Part shown: piece by piece, positions 22,597 to 31,620 of the stretch
Layout: each line of letters starts with the position of its first letter
Position numbering within the stretch: position 1 is the stretch's first letter
DNA from: Oscillospiraceae bacterium
GTDB lineage: Bacteria > Bacillota > Clostridia > Oscillospirales > Oscillospiraceae
DNA: 64,000 bases
Assembly (NCBI GenBank): GCA_910575265.1
Contig: CAJTEA010000006.1
Location: 1-64,000 of the forward strand
Direction of reading: 5' to 3'
The notes under the pieces: model-generated
Database searches by the model: none
Seen by the model: the letters and a program-made list of their open reading frames with translations, nothing else
Told to the model about the DNA's origin: nothing
Made by a program: the position numbers and the translations under genes

Positions 22597-22797
22597 TTAC
22601 AGGTTTTCTACAGGCTGGCCGTCCCGAAAAACCTTCCTGATATTCTTTTCCGCTTTGCTCCGGGGCAGCATGACCTCATGTCCGCAGCCCTGGCACCGCA
22701 TTTTAAAGTCCATCCCTACCCGCAGAACCAGCCACTCCTGACTGCCGCAGGGATGGGGCTTCTTCATTTTTAGTATATCGTTGATGTGGATATCCAT
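22597..22797 (-). CDS. DUF951 small protein
   Basis: 66 residues: KMKKPHPCGSQEWLVLRVGMDFKMRCQGCGHEVMLPRSKAEKNIRKV. Three cysteines (PCG and CQGC) suggest zinc binding. The family is widespread in Firmicutes and without known function. ATG follows AAGGAGG; 19 bases separate it from the radical SAM gene. Confidence 0.85.
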   Translation of the reverse strand: MDIHINDILKMKKPHPCGSQEWLVLRVGMDFKMRCQGCGHEVMLPRSKAEKNIRKVFRDGQPVENL

Positions 22798-22815
22798 GCC
22801 AGCCTCCTTGCAGAT

Positions 22816-23163
22816 TCAGTCAAAGAATTTGCCTGTAAAGCAATTCTCATTTCCAAGCGGTTTAGCCGTAAGGCGGAACATGACACAACCATCCGGACAG
22901 ACAATCACCTTGCTGTACCTGCTATCTCCCCCCACCTTCTCCAGATCACCGCCGCTCCGGACCGCCTCCATCAAAGGAAAGAGCATCATCATGGTTTTGG
23001 AACAGATGCCAAAGCCCTGAGCATTGATGGGGCAACCGTAGGTACAGGTGTACCTGTCCCCTACTTCTTCCCCGTTGCGGCAGTACCGCTCCGTGTGGTC
23101 GCCGCGGAGGAAACCAATCACTTCCACCTCAAATTCGTACTCCTCATCATACCACTTTTTCAT
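22816..23163 (-). CDS. TIGR04076-family protein
   Basis: 115 residues with conserved cysteines: ERYCRNGEEVGDRYTCTYGCPI, GICSKTMMMLFPLMEAVRSGGDL, and KVIVCPDGCVMFRLTA. This is the TIGR04076 pattern, thought to bind a metal; the role is unknown. GGGAGATG precedes the start. It forms a loose minus-strand group with the DUF951 and radical SAM genes. Confidence 0.78.
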   Translation of the reverse strand: MKKWYDEEYEFEVEVIGFLRGDHTERYCRNGEEVGDRYTCTYGCPINAQGFGICSKTMMMLFPLMEAVRSGGDLEKVGGDSRYSKVIVCPDGCVMFRLTAKPLGNENCFTGKFFD

Positions 23164-23229
23164 GCCGAATCATCTCCCGATTTTATCGTTTCTCTATCCT
23201 GTATCAGACCTGTAAAACGGAAACTGTTT

Positions 23230-23610
23230 CTACCGATCAACCATGCAAACACGAAGGCCGTGCTCCTCCAGGGCCGCCTTCATATCAGAAGGCAAGGCCA
23301 GCTTAGCTGTGCGATAGCCCTTATAATAGACCCGTTTGATTTTTCCGTTTTTCCTGACAACCCAGACCCACAGGCCGTATGACAGCCGGCGGTCCAGCTC
23401 CAGCTGATTGTAGTGCAGTTCCACCCGCTCAATCTCACCAAAAGGGATGGGATACGGCACTCCTGTGTTCAGCACCAGGCAGTCATTTTCAAAGAAAAAC
23501 GCCCCTGCGCCCGCCCTGTTTTTGAATTTACTTCGTTTATAGACAAAGAAATAGAGTATAGCACCTATAACTACAATATAAGGAATCCACAGAAAAAACG
23601 AATACATCAT
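23230..23610 (-). CDS. Small membrane protein of unknown function
   Basis: 126 residues. One N-terminal membrane segment (FLWIPYIVVIGAILYFFVY) is followed by a basic stretch and a PH-like region: FFENDCLVLNTGVPYPIPFGEIERVELHYNQLEL, then a strand-rich segment ending in LPSDMKAALEEHG. The order (anchor, then a domain that reads like a bacterial PH/EbsA type) suggests a membrane-linked scaffold. I do not recognise a named family. Confidence 0.65.
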   Translation of the reverse strand: MMYSFFLWIPYIVVIGAILYFFVYKRSKFKNRAGAGAFFFENDCLVLNTGVPYPIPFGEIERVELHYNQLELDRRLSYGLWVWVVRKNGKIKRVYYKGYRTAKLALPSDMKAALEEHGLRVCMVDR

Positions 23611-23632
23611 TCGCCCTCCACCAAATTTTGAT

Positions 23633-24211
23633 TTATTGAACTGTAATTCTCAAAAGGCAAAAATCAAATCCTTGCCGTATGCTTTGCACAATTTCTACAT
23701 AGACAGGTTTTTCAAAAACAATCTCAAATAATTTTTTGTTATATCCAGCAGTGCAGTGGCACCATGTTAATGAATTGGAATTTTTTGCTTTTTCTAACAT
23801 GGGACATTCACAAGAAAACATTTTTGTATACAATTGATTATCTTTGATAAACCAACCAGCACCATTTTCATTCAAAGCATTGACAAATCTATGTAAATCC
23901 TTATCCAAAGAGAGATAGAGCTGTTTCAAGTTATTTGCTGTATCTTCTAACCTGCCATTTTCATTACAATAGCACTCTTGGCGAATGTTTTTTACCGTTT
24001 TTTTATCAAATTTAGTTTCCAGAACAGCAGATAGCTTTTCTACCCACTCGGCTCGAATGTCTGGTGTTGAATTTACAGCTAATGGAATTTCCTTCATTAT
24101 GCTTTCTGCAACTTCCCTTGACACATTCTTTTCCAAACTATGTTTCAACCTCATTAACTCATCTATTTCTAATGTCGGAGAAACTTGCTCTGGCATAGAA
24201 AAATTTTTCAT
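23633..24211 (-). CDS. AT-rich orphan, DUF6144-like Cys-rich protein
   Basis: 192 residues. The N-terminal half is helical; the C-terminal half has FSCECPMLEKA, then SLTWCHCTAGYNKKLFEIVFEKPVYVEIVQSI and FDFCLLRI. A CxC ... CxCxxGYxKxLFE pattern with a final small alpha/beta domain resembles DUF6144. Base composition is markedly more AT-rich than all neighbours, with many AAA, ATT and TTT codons, suggesting recent acquisition from a low-GC donor. AAGGAG precedes ATG. Confidence 0.7.
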   Translation of the reverse strand: MKNFSMPEQVSPTLEIDELMRLKHSLEKNVSREVAESIMKEIPLAVNSTPDIRAEWVEKLSAVLETKFDKKTVKNIRQECYCNENGRLEDTANNLKQLYLSLDKDLHRFVNALNENGAGWFIKDNQLYTKMFSCECPMLEKAKNSNSLTWCHCTAGYNKKLFEIVFEKPVYVEIVQSIRQGFDFCLLRITVQ

Positions 24212-24290
24212 ATTCTTTCTCCTTAAACTTCGATTTGTCGATTTTCCTTCGCTTATTATAAGGTATGTACACTCCGGTTGTCAATGACGC

Positions 24291-24321
24291 AAAAAGGCGG
24301 ACGCGATGCGTCCGCCTTTTT
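24291..24321 (-). terminator. Terminator after ackA
   Basis: A perfect 14-bp stem (aaaaaggcggacgc / gcgtccgccttttt) with loop GAT, 12 bases past the ackA stop. Symmetric A and T runs let it work in both directions. Confidence 0.88.
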
Positions 24322-24332
24322 CGAAACTCAAA

Positions 24333-25526
24333 TTACTTGACCAGAGCCGCCGTATCAATGGCGATCATCAGCTCCTCATTGGTGGGAATCAGCAGGACCT
24401 TGGCCTTGGAATCCGCAGCGGAGATAACGGCCTCCTTGCCGCGGACGTCATTGGCGGCGGCATCCAGCTTCACGCCCATGTATTCCAGACCTTCGCAGAC
24501 CATGGAACGGATAGCCTTATCGTTCTCACCCACGCCGGCGGTGAAGATGATGGCGTCCACCCCGCCCATAGCGGCGGCATAAGCGCCCACATACTTTTTC
24601 ACCTCATAGGCAAACTTCTTCTGAGCCAGAGCGGCCTTCTCGTCGCCCTTGGCGGCGGCAGCTTCCAGGTCGCGGAAGTCGGAGCTGACGCAGCTCAGGC
24701 CCTCCACGCCGGACTTCTTATTCAGCACGTTCAGCATCTCGTCGATTCCCATGCCATATTTGTTCATCAGGTACTGGAGAATGCCCGCGTCCAGATCACC
24801 GGAACGGGTTCCCATGGGTACGCCCGCCAGAGGGGTAAAGCCCATGGTGGTGTCCACGCTCTTACCGCCATCCACAGCGGTGATGGAGGAACCGTTGCCC
24901 AGGTGGCAGGAGATCAGCTTCAGCTCCTCAATGGGCTTGCCCAGCATCGCGGCGGCCCGCTGGGTGACATACTTGTGAGAGGTGCCATGGAAGCCGTAGC
25001 GGCGGACCTTGTCCTTCTCGTAGTACTCGTAGGGCAGGGCGTACATATAGGCGGCGGCGGGCATGGTCTGGTGGAAAGCGGTATCAAACACGGCCACCAT
25101 GGGGGTGCCGGGCATAAGCTCCTGACATGCCCTGATCCCGATGATGTTGGCAGGGTTGTGGAGAGGGGCCAGAGGGTTGCACTCCTCAATCGCGGCCATG
25201 ACCTCCTCGGTGATGAGGACGGACTTGGCAAACTTCTCGCCGCCGTGAACCACACGGTGCCCCACCGCGTCAATCTCCTTCATGGAGCCGATGACGCCGT
25301 TCCCAGGGGCCACCAGGGCGTCCAGTACAGCCTTAATCGCTTCATTGTGAGTAGGCATCGCCACATCGGCCTCTTTGATGGCCTCTTTCCCCTCGGGCTT
25401 GTAGGTGAATTTGCCGTCGATGCCGATGCGCTCGCACAGGCCCTTGGCCAGCACCTGCTGGGTCTCGGGGTTGAGCAGCTGATACTTCAGAGAGGAACTG
25501 CCGGCGTTGATAACCAAAATATTCAT
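24333..25526 (-). CDS. ackA: Acetate kinase
   Basis: 397 residues, full length. It converts acetyl phosphate and ADP to acetate and ATP, the main ATP-yielding step of acetogenic fermentation. Landmarks: [15 protein letters not shown] (phosphate loop 1), [32 protein letters not shown] (signature), [14 protein letters not shown], and FTAGVGEND. No pta gene is adjacent. Transcribed divergently from tmcAL. Confidence 0.98.
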   Translation of the reverse strand: MNILVINAGSSSLKYQLLNPETQQVLAKGLCERIGIDGKFTYKPEGKEAIKEADVAMPTHNEAIKAVLDALVAPGNGVIGSMKEIDAVGHRVVHGGEKFAKSVLITEEVMAAIEECNPLAPLHNPANIIGIRACQELMPGTPMVAVFDTAFHQTMPAAAYMYALPYEYYEKDKVRRYGFHGTSHKYVTQRAAAMLGKPIEELKLISCHLGNGSSITAVDGGKSVDTTMGFTPLAGVPMGTRSGDLDAGILQYLMNKYGMGIDEMLNVLNKKSGVEGLSCVSSDFRDLEAAAAKGDEKAALAQKKFAYEVKKYVGAYAAAMGGVDAIIFTAGVGENDKAIRSMVCEGLEYMGVKLDAAANDVRGKEAVISAADSKAKVLLIPTNEELMIAIDTAALVK

Positions 25527-25715
25527 GGGAATCGTCTCCTTCTCAAATCAAATTTGGGTTGCCTCTGGCCGGGGAATGTATTACAATAGAGACAGCCCTG
25601 TTGATGTATCTATTCTAACGCTTTTCATCGCTTTGGACAACTACTTTTTTACATTTCTTCCAGATATTTTTCATCTCACTCGATAGAACCAGCCTATTGA
25701 CCAGGAGGGCCGCCT

Positions 25716-26894
25716 TTGAAAACCATTGGAATTGTGGCCGAGTATAATCCCTTCCACACTGGACACGCTTGGCACATCGCGCAGACCCGGCAGCTTTTTC
25801 AGGAGGAAACCGCCGTTGTGGCCGTCATGAGTGGAAACTGGGTCCAGCGGGGAGAATGCGCCATCACCGATAAATGGACCCGGGCCAAAATGGCGTTGGC
25901 AGGAGGTATTGACCTGGTGCTGGAGCTGCCCACCATGTGGGCCACCGCTTCCGCCGAGGGCTTTGCCAGAGGAGCTGTGTCCATTTTGGAAGCCACAGGG
26001 GTAGTGGATGTCCTCTCCTTTGGCAGCGAATGCGGAAATGTGGCGGCGCTTCGGAAGCTGGCCCGGTGTCTTAACAGCCCGGAATATTCACAAGCCCTTC
26101 GCCGGGAACTTGGCCCCAAAAAGGCCTTCGCCCAATGCCGCCATCAGGCGGTGGAAGGCTTGCTGGGGCCGGAGGCCGCCGCCCTGCTAGACAGTCCGAA
26201 CAACAACCTGGGAGTGGAGTATCTTCGCTTCCTTCCTCCCGAGATGGAGGCAGTCACCATCCCCCGCCGCGGCGCAGGGCACGACAGCGGCGATTGGAGG
26301 GAATTCCCATCCGCCTCCCTTCTGCGCCAGGAAATCAGGGCAGGCAAGATAGAGCGCACTTCTCCCTTTCTGCCCTTTCCCTGGAAGGATGAGCCCACTG
26401 ATCTCAAGTGGTGCGGCCGAGCCCTGATCGCCCGTCTGCGCTCCATGGCGCTGGAGGAGGCGGAAGCCCTACCCGACAGCGGCGACGGCTTGGCTGCCCG
26501 ACTGTTGTACGCCGCCCATCAGACGGCGGACCTGGAGGAACTGTACACCCTGGCCAAGACCCGGACCTACGCCCACGCCCGGGTGCGGCGGCTGGCCCTC
26601 TACGCTCTGCTGGGCCTGCGGGCGCAGGACCGCCCCGCCGCGCCCCCCTATCTCCGGGTGCTGGGCTTCAATCGGCGGGGACAGGCACTGCTGAAAGAGA
26701 TGAACCAAAAAGCGGCCCTCCCCTTTTTCGTCAAAGCCGCCCACATCCATGATAAAACCTTCCGCCGCTTCTCCCTTGAGGCGCAGGCCCTCTTTGCTTT
26801 GGAGGAGCGGTTCACCAACTTATTTGCTCTCTGCTTTCCCACTCCCCGGCCCTGCGGGCTTGAGTGGACTACCAATCCAATTATAATCCAGTAA
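25716..26894 (+). CDS. tmcAL: tRNA(Met) cytidine acetate ligase TmcAL
   Basis: 392 residues, the family length. It forms N4-acetylcytidine at the wobble base of elongator tRNA(Met), using acetate and ATP directly. Nucleotidylyltransferase motif GIVAEYNPFHTGHAWHI (HxGH-like), MSGNWVQRGECAI, then SPNNNLGVEYL-like DSPNNNLGVEYLRFL and the C-terminal LRVLGFNRRGQALLK are characteristic (formerly YlbM/DUF795). Start is TTG 25716 after CCAGGAGGGC. Acetate from the divergent ackA pathway is its substrate, which may explain the pairing. Confidence 0.92.
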   Translation: MKTIGIVAEYNPFHTGHAWHIAQTRQLFQEETAVVAVMSGNWVQRGECAITDKWTRAKMALAGGIDLVLELPTMWATASAEGFARGAVSILEATGVVDVLSFGSECGNVAALRKLARCLNSPEYSQALRRELGPKKAFAQCRHQAVEGLLGPEAAALLDSPNNNLGVEYLRFLPPEMEAVTIPRRGAGHDSGDWREFPSASLLRQEIRAGKIERTSPFLPFPWKDEPTDLKWCGRALIARLRSMALEEAEALPDSGDGLAARLLYAAHQTADLEELYTLAKTRTYAHARVRRLALYALLGLRAQDRPAAPPYLRVLGFNRRGQALLKEMNQKAALPFFVKAAHIHDKTFRRFSLEAQALFALEERFTNLFALCFPTPRPCGLEWTTNPIIIQ

Positions 26895-26931
26895 CAGCGA
26901 CCTTGGGCCGCCCGCTGGTTAAGGAGCGCCT

Positions 26932-28050
26932 ATGAGAACGAAACATAAGGACCCACATATCAGTAAAGCGTGGCTTTGGCTGGGCTCCACCACGCTCCCC
27001 CTGGCTCTGGTGATCCTTTTTGAGCTGTCCAAAGGCAATCAGGGCATCATGAGCGGCTGGGTCTGGTTTGTTATGGCCCCGCTGGAGCAGGCTCTGGGCC
27101 GACTGTGGTCTGTATTCCCCTTCTCTGCCGCAGAGGTGCTCACCGCTCTGTTTCTGGTGAGCTGCGTCGTATGGGCGGCTCGGGCGGTAGTACTGGTTTT
27201 CCGGCAAAAGGCCCCTCTTGTCTTTCTGCGGCGTCTGGTTGCCCTGGCCTCTGTCTGGCTATGGCTGTGGGCAGGGCTTTGCTGGTTTTGGAACGCCGCC
27301 TACTACATCCCCTCCTTCGCCCAGCGGGAGGGCCTGTCCGCTGCCCCCTGTTCAGTGGAGGAGTTGGCCGCGGTCACGGAATATTTCGCCTGGCAGGCCG
27401 CCGCTCTTTCCACCCAGGTCCCTCGGGATGGAGATGGACATTTTGCGGAACATCCCTCCGACAGCTTCGTCCGTGGACCGGAGATCTACCGAAATATTGC
27501 CTGGGAATTCCCTTCGCTGGAAATCAAGCCTATAAAGGTAAAACCCCTGCTGTTTTCCAAATTACAGAGCATTCTAGGCTTTACCGGGGTCTATTTTCCC
27601 TTCACCGGGGAGGCCAACGTGAACATAGATGCCCCCGCCTGTCTGGTGCCGGCTACCGTCGCCCATGAGATGTCCCACCAGCGGATGGTGGCCTCGGAGC
27701 TGGAGGCCAACTTTGTGGGGATTGCTGCCTGTACCTCCTGCGATGATGTGGTGTATCAATACTCCGGCTACCTCATGGGGCTGATCCAGCTGTGCAACGC
27801 TCTATACCCCGTTTCTCCTGACACATGGTACGAAATTGTGGAAAAGACCTTCACCTTTGAACTGGCCACAGACTGGGATGACAACAACGCTTACTGGGCC
27901 GCTTTGGACTCCCCGGCGGAGGATGTGGCTGGCGACGTCTATGACACCTTTCTGAAGCACAACGACCAGGAACTGGGAATCCGCTCCTATGGAGCCTGTG
28001 TGGACCTGCTGGTGAACTATTTCGGAACAAAGATTGCGACAGAGCCATAA
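26932..28050 (+). CDS. DUF3810 membrane protein with HEMSH zinc-protease motif
   Basis: 372 residues. Three N-terminal membrane segments (near residues 14-32, 48-75 and 95-120) are followed by an extracellular domain. VAHEMSHQRMVASELEANFVG carries an HExxH-type metal site with a downstream Glu, so a zinc peptidase activity is plausible. DUF3810 is common in Clostridia; its target is not established. Starts 37 bp after tmcAL and may be co-transcribed with it. Confidence 0.8.
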   Translation: MRTKHKDPHISKAWLWLGSTTLPLALVILFELSKGNQGIMSGWVWFVMAPLEQALGRLWSVFPFSAAEVLTALFLVSCVVWAARAVVLVFRQKAPLVFLRRLVALASVWLWLWAGLCWFWNAAYYIPSFAQREGLSAAPCSVEELAAVTEYFAWQAAALSTQVPRDGDGHFAEHPSDSFVRGPEIYRNIAWEFPSLEIKPIKVKPLLFSKLQSILGFTGVYFPFTGEANVNIDAPACLVPATVAHEMSHQRMVASELEANFVGIAACTSCDDVVYQYSGYLMGLIQLCNALYPVSPDTWYEIVEKTFTFELATDWDDNNAYWAALDSPAEDVAGDVYDTFLKHNDQELGIRSYGACVDLLVNYFGTKIATEP

Positions 28051-28057
28051 TAAATAT

Positions 28058-28076
28058 CCCCCGGCAAAGCCGGGGG
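28058..28076 (+). terminator. GC-rich hairpin between DUF3810 gene and tepA
   Basis: cccccggc-aaa-gccggggg. No strong T run on the plus strand; on the minus strand GATATTTATT follows, so it may serve tepA. Confidence 0.55.
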
Positions 28077-28133
28077 TACAGCTTGCGAGTGGTTTTCTTT
28101 ATACAAGAGAGTGGCGGGGCTTCCCCCGCCGCT

Positions 28134-28817
28134 TCAGTGTTTGTTCTCCCCAATCATCCCATACAGGCACCCCAGGGCATCGGACAGTCCGCCGATGCGG
28201 TCAATGAGGCCCAGTTCCACCGCTTCCTCGCCGTAAATAACGCTGCCCACATCGGCGGCCAGCTCTCCGGTCTGAAGCATCAGCTTTGTAAAAGCCTCCC
28301 GCTTCACATGGCTGTTGGCGGTGACAAACTGCAAAATGCGTTCCTGAATGCGCTCGAAGTAGTAGAAGGTCTGGGGTACTCCGATCACCAGGCCGTTGAG
28401 ACGTACTGGATGGATGGTCATAGCCGCCGAGGGGGCAATGAAGGATTTTTTCGCCGACACAGCCAGAGGTACGCCGATGGAGTGGCTTCCCCCCAGCACC
28501 AGTGAGACGGTGGGCTTGGACATGGAGGCGATCACCTCCGAGATGGCCAGCCCGGCTTCCACGTCTCCCCCGCCGTTGTTCAGCAAAATCAGAAGACCAT
28601 CAATCTCTCCACTGCCCTCAATCATGGCCAGCAGAGGCAGGACGTGCTCATATTTTGTGCTCTTGCTGGTGGGGGGCAGCAGCTGGTGACCCTCAATCTG
28701 CCCAACAATGGTCAGCACATAGATAGTCCCCTGTTCGGTACGGATCAGAGAGGAGCCAAAGTCAATGATGGGCTGGCTCTCCCCCTCCTGGAGCAGCTGG
28801 TTTTGTTCCTCGTCCAT
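28134..28817 (-). CDS. tepA: ClpP-like serine protease TepA
   Basis: 227 residues of the ClpP/crotonase superfamily. Catalytic Ser is in LVLGGSHSIGVPLAVSAKKS and catalytic His in AMTIHPVRLNG; LILLNNGGGDVEAGLAISEVI forms the oxyanion region. Bacillus TepA (YmfB) lacks an N-terminal ClpP docking loop and acts without a Clp ATPase, reportedly in protein export and in degrading spore-specific proteins. Fits that type by length and motifs rather than housekeeping ClpP. Confidence 0.82.
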   Translation of the reverse strand: MDEEQNQLLQEGESQPIIDFGSSLIRTEQGTIYVLTIVGQIEGHQLLPPTSKSTKYEHVLPLLAMIEGSGEIDGLLILLNNGGGDVEAGLAISEVIASMSKPTVSLVLGGSHSIGVPLAVSAKKSFIAPSAAMTIHPVRLNGLVIGVPQTFYYFERIQERILQFVTANSHVKREAFTKLMLQTGELAADVGSVIYGEEAVELGLIDRIGGLSDALGCLYGMIGENKH

Positions 28818-28949
28818 GGATGTTCCCTCCTTTTCCCCTTATTCTGTGCCAAAGAAGAGATTTTTACACCAAAATTGCCGCTCTACTTTTCGTAGGTTGC
28901 CTTTTTTGGCCCGCTGCTTTACACTATAGGACAGAAAGGAGCGCGTCAT

Positions 28950-29540
28950 ATGGACAACCTACAATTCGGAGCCTTTGTGGCCCAGATGAGAAAGGAACAG
29001 GGCATCACACAGAAGGAACTGGCCGACCGACTGAACGTCACCGACAAGGCGGTCTCAAAATGGGAAACAGGCAAAGGATTTCCTGATGTAAAGCTGCTGG
29101 AGCCACTGGCCCAGGCCTTGGGGGTATCTCTGGTGGAGCTGATGCAGGGTAAACGCCAGGAGGCGAAGATACTGACCGTAGCCGAGGCGGACGCGGCGGT
29201 GTCCCAAGCTATGGGGCAGTCAGAGCGTACCACCGCCCGACGGTATCTGCGGCTGTTTCGGTGGTTTTTAATCGCCGCCTGTGGTCTGTGCCTGCTGTGG
29301 CTGACCCCTCAAGCGCTTATTTACATCACATTTTGGCGGATGAGCCGCCGCTTTGTTCCTTCCAATGCGGCGGAAATTGGCGTGATTGGTGGGGCCGACG
29401 GTCCTACCGCAATCCTCACCGCTTCCCGTCCGCTCTCCCCTCTGGCCACATTTCTGGCCGTTGGTATCCCGCTGATCCTGCTGGTCGCCTGTATTATCTT
29501 GGCCGTCAAGGTGTGGCGGTTGGAGAAAAAATTGAAGTAA
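28950..29540 (+). CDS. HTH regulator with membrane segments and GADGPTAI motif
   Basis: 196 residues. The N terminus is an XRE-type HTH (MRKEQGITQKELADRLNV, TDKAVSKWETGKGFPDVKLL). The C-terminal half has a membrane segment (FRWFLIAACGLCLLWLTPQAL), then IGVIGGADGPTAILTAS and a second membrane segment. The phrase GxIGGADGPTAI is characteristic of OadB/GcdB Na+-pumping decarboxylase subunits, where it lies in the Na+ site region. Here it occurs on its own. Database hits are often misnamed decarboxylase subunit. Function unknown. Confidence 0.75.
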   Translation: MDNLQFGAFVAQMRKEQGITQKELADRLNVTDKAVSKWETGKGFPDVKLLEPLAQALGVSLVELMQGKRQEAKILTVAEADAAVSQAMGQSERTTARRYLRLFRWFLIAACGLCLLWLTPQALIYITFWRMSRRFVPSNAAEIGVIGGADGPTAILTASRPLSPLATFLAVGIPLILLVACIILAVKVWRLEKKLK

Positions 29541-29542
29541 CT

Positions 29543-29572
29543 AAAAGGGCCTGTCATATGACAGGCCCTTTT
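29543..29572 (+). terminator. Shared bidirectional terminator
   Basis: A perfect 30-nt palindrome (aaaagggcctgtcat and its complement) lies between two convergent genes, three bases from each stop. Confidence 0.88.
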
Positions 29573-29575
29573 CCT

Positions 29576-30991
29576 TTACAGCGCTTCAAAAACCGCCTTC
29601 ATTCCCTTGAAGGTCATATAGCAGTCCAGCTTACCCACCGTCTCAAAAGGGGCGTGCATGGACAGGACGGGCACCCCGGCGTCCAGGGTATCGATGTTCC
29701 GTTCGGCCATATAGGCGGCTACAGTGCCGCCGCCACCGGCATCCACCTTGCCCAGCTCAGCCATCTGCCAGGCTACGTTGGCGTTGTCCAAAATGCGGCG
29801 CACCTTAGCAACCAACTCAGCGGAGGCGTCGGAGGCTCCGGACTTGCCCCTGGCCCCGGTGTACTTGCACAGGCCCATGCCGTAGTTGACAAAGGCGCTG
29901 TTGCGCTTCTCATAGACATCAGCGAAATTGGGATCATAAGCCGCCGTCACGTCAGCGGACAGACAGAAGGACTTCTCATAGCAGGCCCGCAAGGAAACGC
30001 CCTGGGCCTCACACAGGTCGGTCATAAAGGTGTCAAATGCGGCGGATTTCATACCGGTGACACCCTCGGAGCCAATCTCCTCCTTGTCAGCCAGCATACA
30101 CACGGCGGTATACTCCGGCGCGGTGAGCTGAAGGAGGGCGGCCAGACAGGCGTAAGCACATACCCGGTCGTCGTGGCCGTAGGCACCAATAAGGGAGCGG
30201 TCAAACCCGATGTCGCTGGCCTTGAAGGCCGGGACGGCGCACAGCTCGGCGGAGATGAGGTCCCCCTCCGTAATGCCGTACTTCCGGTTCAGCAGCTCCA
30301 GCACAGCCACCTTCACCCGATCCTTTCCCTCGTCGTTTTCCAGTGGACGGCTGCCCACCAGGATGTTCAGGCTCTCACCGGGAATCGCTTCGCCCAGGGG
30401 CTTCTTGGACTGCTCCACCCCCAGGTGGGGCAGCAGGTCGTCAATGGTGAACAGGGGGTCCCCCTCTCCGTTCCCTATTGATACCCGGATGGTCTGGCCG
30501 CTTTTCAAGGCAATCACCCCGTGGAGCTCCAGGGGGATGGTCACCCACTGATATTTGCGGATGCCGCCATAGTAGTGAGTTTTCAGATAGGCCAGCTCCT
30601 CTGTCTCATACAGAGGATTCTGCTTCAGATCCAGACGTGGAGAATCAATGTGGGCCGCGCCGATGTTGGCTCCTTCCGCCAAAGGCTTTTTGCCGATGAC
30701 TGACAGTATGACCGCTTTGCCCCGGTTCACCCGGTAAACCTTATCCCCCGGTTTCAGCTCCGTTCCCCGAACATAGGGCCGGAATCCAGCGCTCTCCGCC
30801 AGAGCAACGGTTCGGTCTACGCACTCCCGTTCCGTCTTTCCGGCGTCCAGATACTGCTTGTAGCCGGTACAGTAGGCCTCCATGGCCTCTATCTCGCCTG
30901 GAATCAGTTGATCGTAGCCGTTTTTTCTGTCGTAGAGCAGCGCCTTACGCAGCTGTTCTCCCCGGGTCTGCTCCTTCTTTTCCTCGCTCAT
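29576..30991 (-). CDS. M18-family aminopeptidase
   Basis: 471 residues, matching M18 zinc aminopeptidases (aspartyl-type, ApeA/LAP4). Metal-binding residues are visible: IGAAHIDSPRLDLKQNPLYE, GVALS-type DDRVCAYACLAALLQ, LADKEEIGSEGVTGMKSA (catalytic Glu and metal Glu) and the final His in VPVLSMHAPFETVGKLD. Degrades peptides in the cytoplasm. The operon context is weak; coaE lies downstream on the same strand in reverse order. Confidence 0.92.
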   Translation of the reverse strand: MSEEKKEQTRGEQLRKALLYDRKNGYDQLIPGEIEAMEAYCTGYKQYLDAGKTERECVDRTVALAESAGFRPYVRGTELKPGDKVYRVNRGKAVILSVIGKKPLAEGANIGAAHIDSPRLDLKQNPLYETEELAYLKTHYYGGIRKYQWVTIPLELHGVIALKSGQTIRVSIGNGEGDPLFTIDDLLPHLGVEQSKKPLGEAIPGESLNILVGSRPLENDEGKDRVKVAVLELLNRKYGITEGDLISAELCAVPAFKASDIGFDRSLIGAYGHDDRVCAYACLAALLQLTAPEYTAVCMLADKEEIGSEGVTGMKSAAFDTFMTDLCEAQGVSLRACYEKSFCLSADVTAAYDPNFADVYEKRNSAFVNYGMGLCKYTGARGKSGASDASAELVAKVRRILDNANVAWQMAELGKVDAGGGGTVAAYMAERNIDTLDAGVPVLSMHAPFETVGKLDCYMTFKGMKAVFEAL

Positions 30992-31015
30992 ACAAATGTC
31001 CTCCTTTTGCGTCTG

Positions 31016-31618
31016 TTACAATGATTTTGTGTAGATTGGCTCCAAAAATTCCTGGGCTTTTTGGGCAAACTCCTCCGCCGAGGCGCAGTCGTTCACCAAA
31101 ACATAGTCGCAGTTCTGAATATAATACGCGTCCATCTTCTGGGCCTTTACCCGGGACCAGGCGTATTCCTCTGAAATGCCCTCCCGGGCCATGATGCGCC
31201 GTACTCGTACCTCTGGCGGAGCCAGAACGGCCACTGTCAGTTGACATAATTCTTTTATGGGACACTCCAGCAGGGCGATGGCATCCACAGCGATCAATCC
31301 TATCCCCTGCTTCTGGTACGCCTCAATCCGCTCACAGGTTTGGGGTACCACCGTTTTCCAGGCGATGGCGTTGAGAGTATTCAGCTTCTCGGAATCACGA
31401 AAGACCACCGCCCCCAGCTTTTTCCGGTCGATGGTCCCTGTTTCGTCCCGGAGCGGACCAAACTCCTGTTCCAGCCTGTTCTGTAAAGTGAGGTCACTTT
31501 TCAGCAATTCGTGGTACACCGCGTCGCAGTCAATGACCGCGCCGCCCAGCTTCTCCACCTCCTGGAGCAGGGTGGTCTTCCCCGCCCCGGTGGGACCTGT
31601 GATTCCCAGAATAGTCAC
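31016..31618 (-). CDS. coaE: Dephospho-CoA kinase
   Basis: 200 residues, the normal CoaE length. Last step of CoA synthesis. P-loop ITGPTGAGKTTLLQEV, then VIDCDAVYHELL, RKKLGAVVFRDSEKLNTLNAI and IALLECPIKELCQLTVAV. A GTG at 31618 directly after the upstream TAA, with GGAGGTG before it, is the proper start; the longer ORF to 31846 reads into tsaC and lacks homology. Coupled to tsaC. Confidence 0.92.
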   Translation of the reverse strand: MTILGITGPTGAGKTTLLQEVEKLGGAVIDCDAVYHELLKSDLTLQNRLEQEFGPLRDETGTIDRKKLGAVVFRDSEKLNTLNAIAWKTVVPQTCERIEAYQKQGIGLIAVDAIALLECPIKELCQLTVAVLAPPEVRVRRIMAREGISEEYAWSRVKAQKMDAYYIQNCDYVLVNDCASAEEFAQKAQEFLEPIYTKSL

Positions 31619-31620
31619 GA

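Noticed and set aside
24306-25589. 427-residue plus-strand open frame
   Set aside because: Fully antisense to ackA; composition mirrors its codon positions and no domain is visible.
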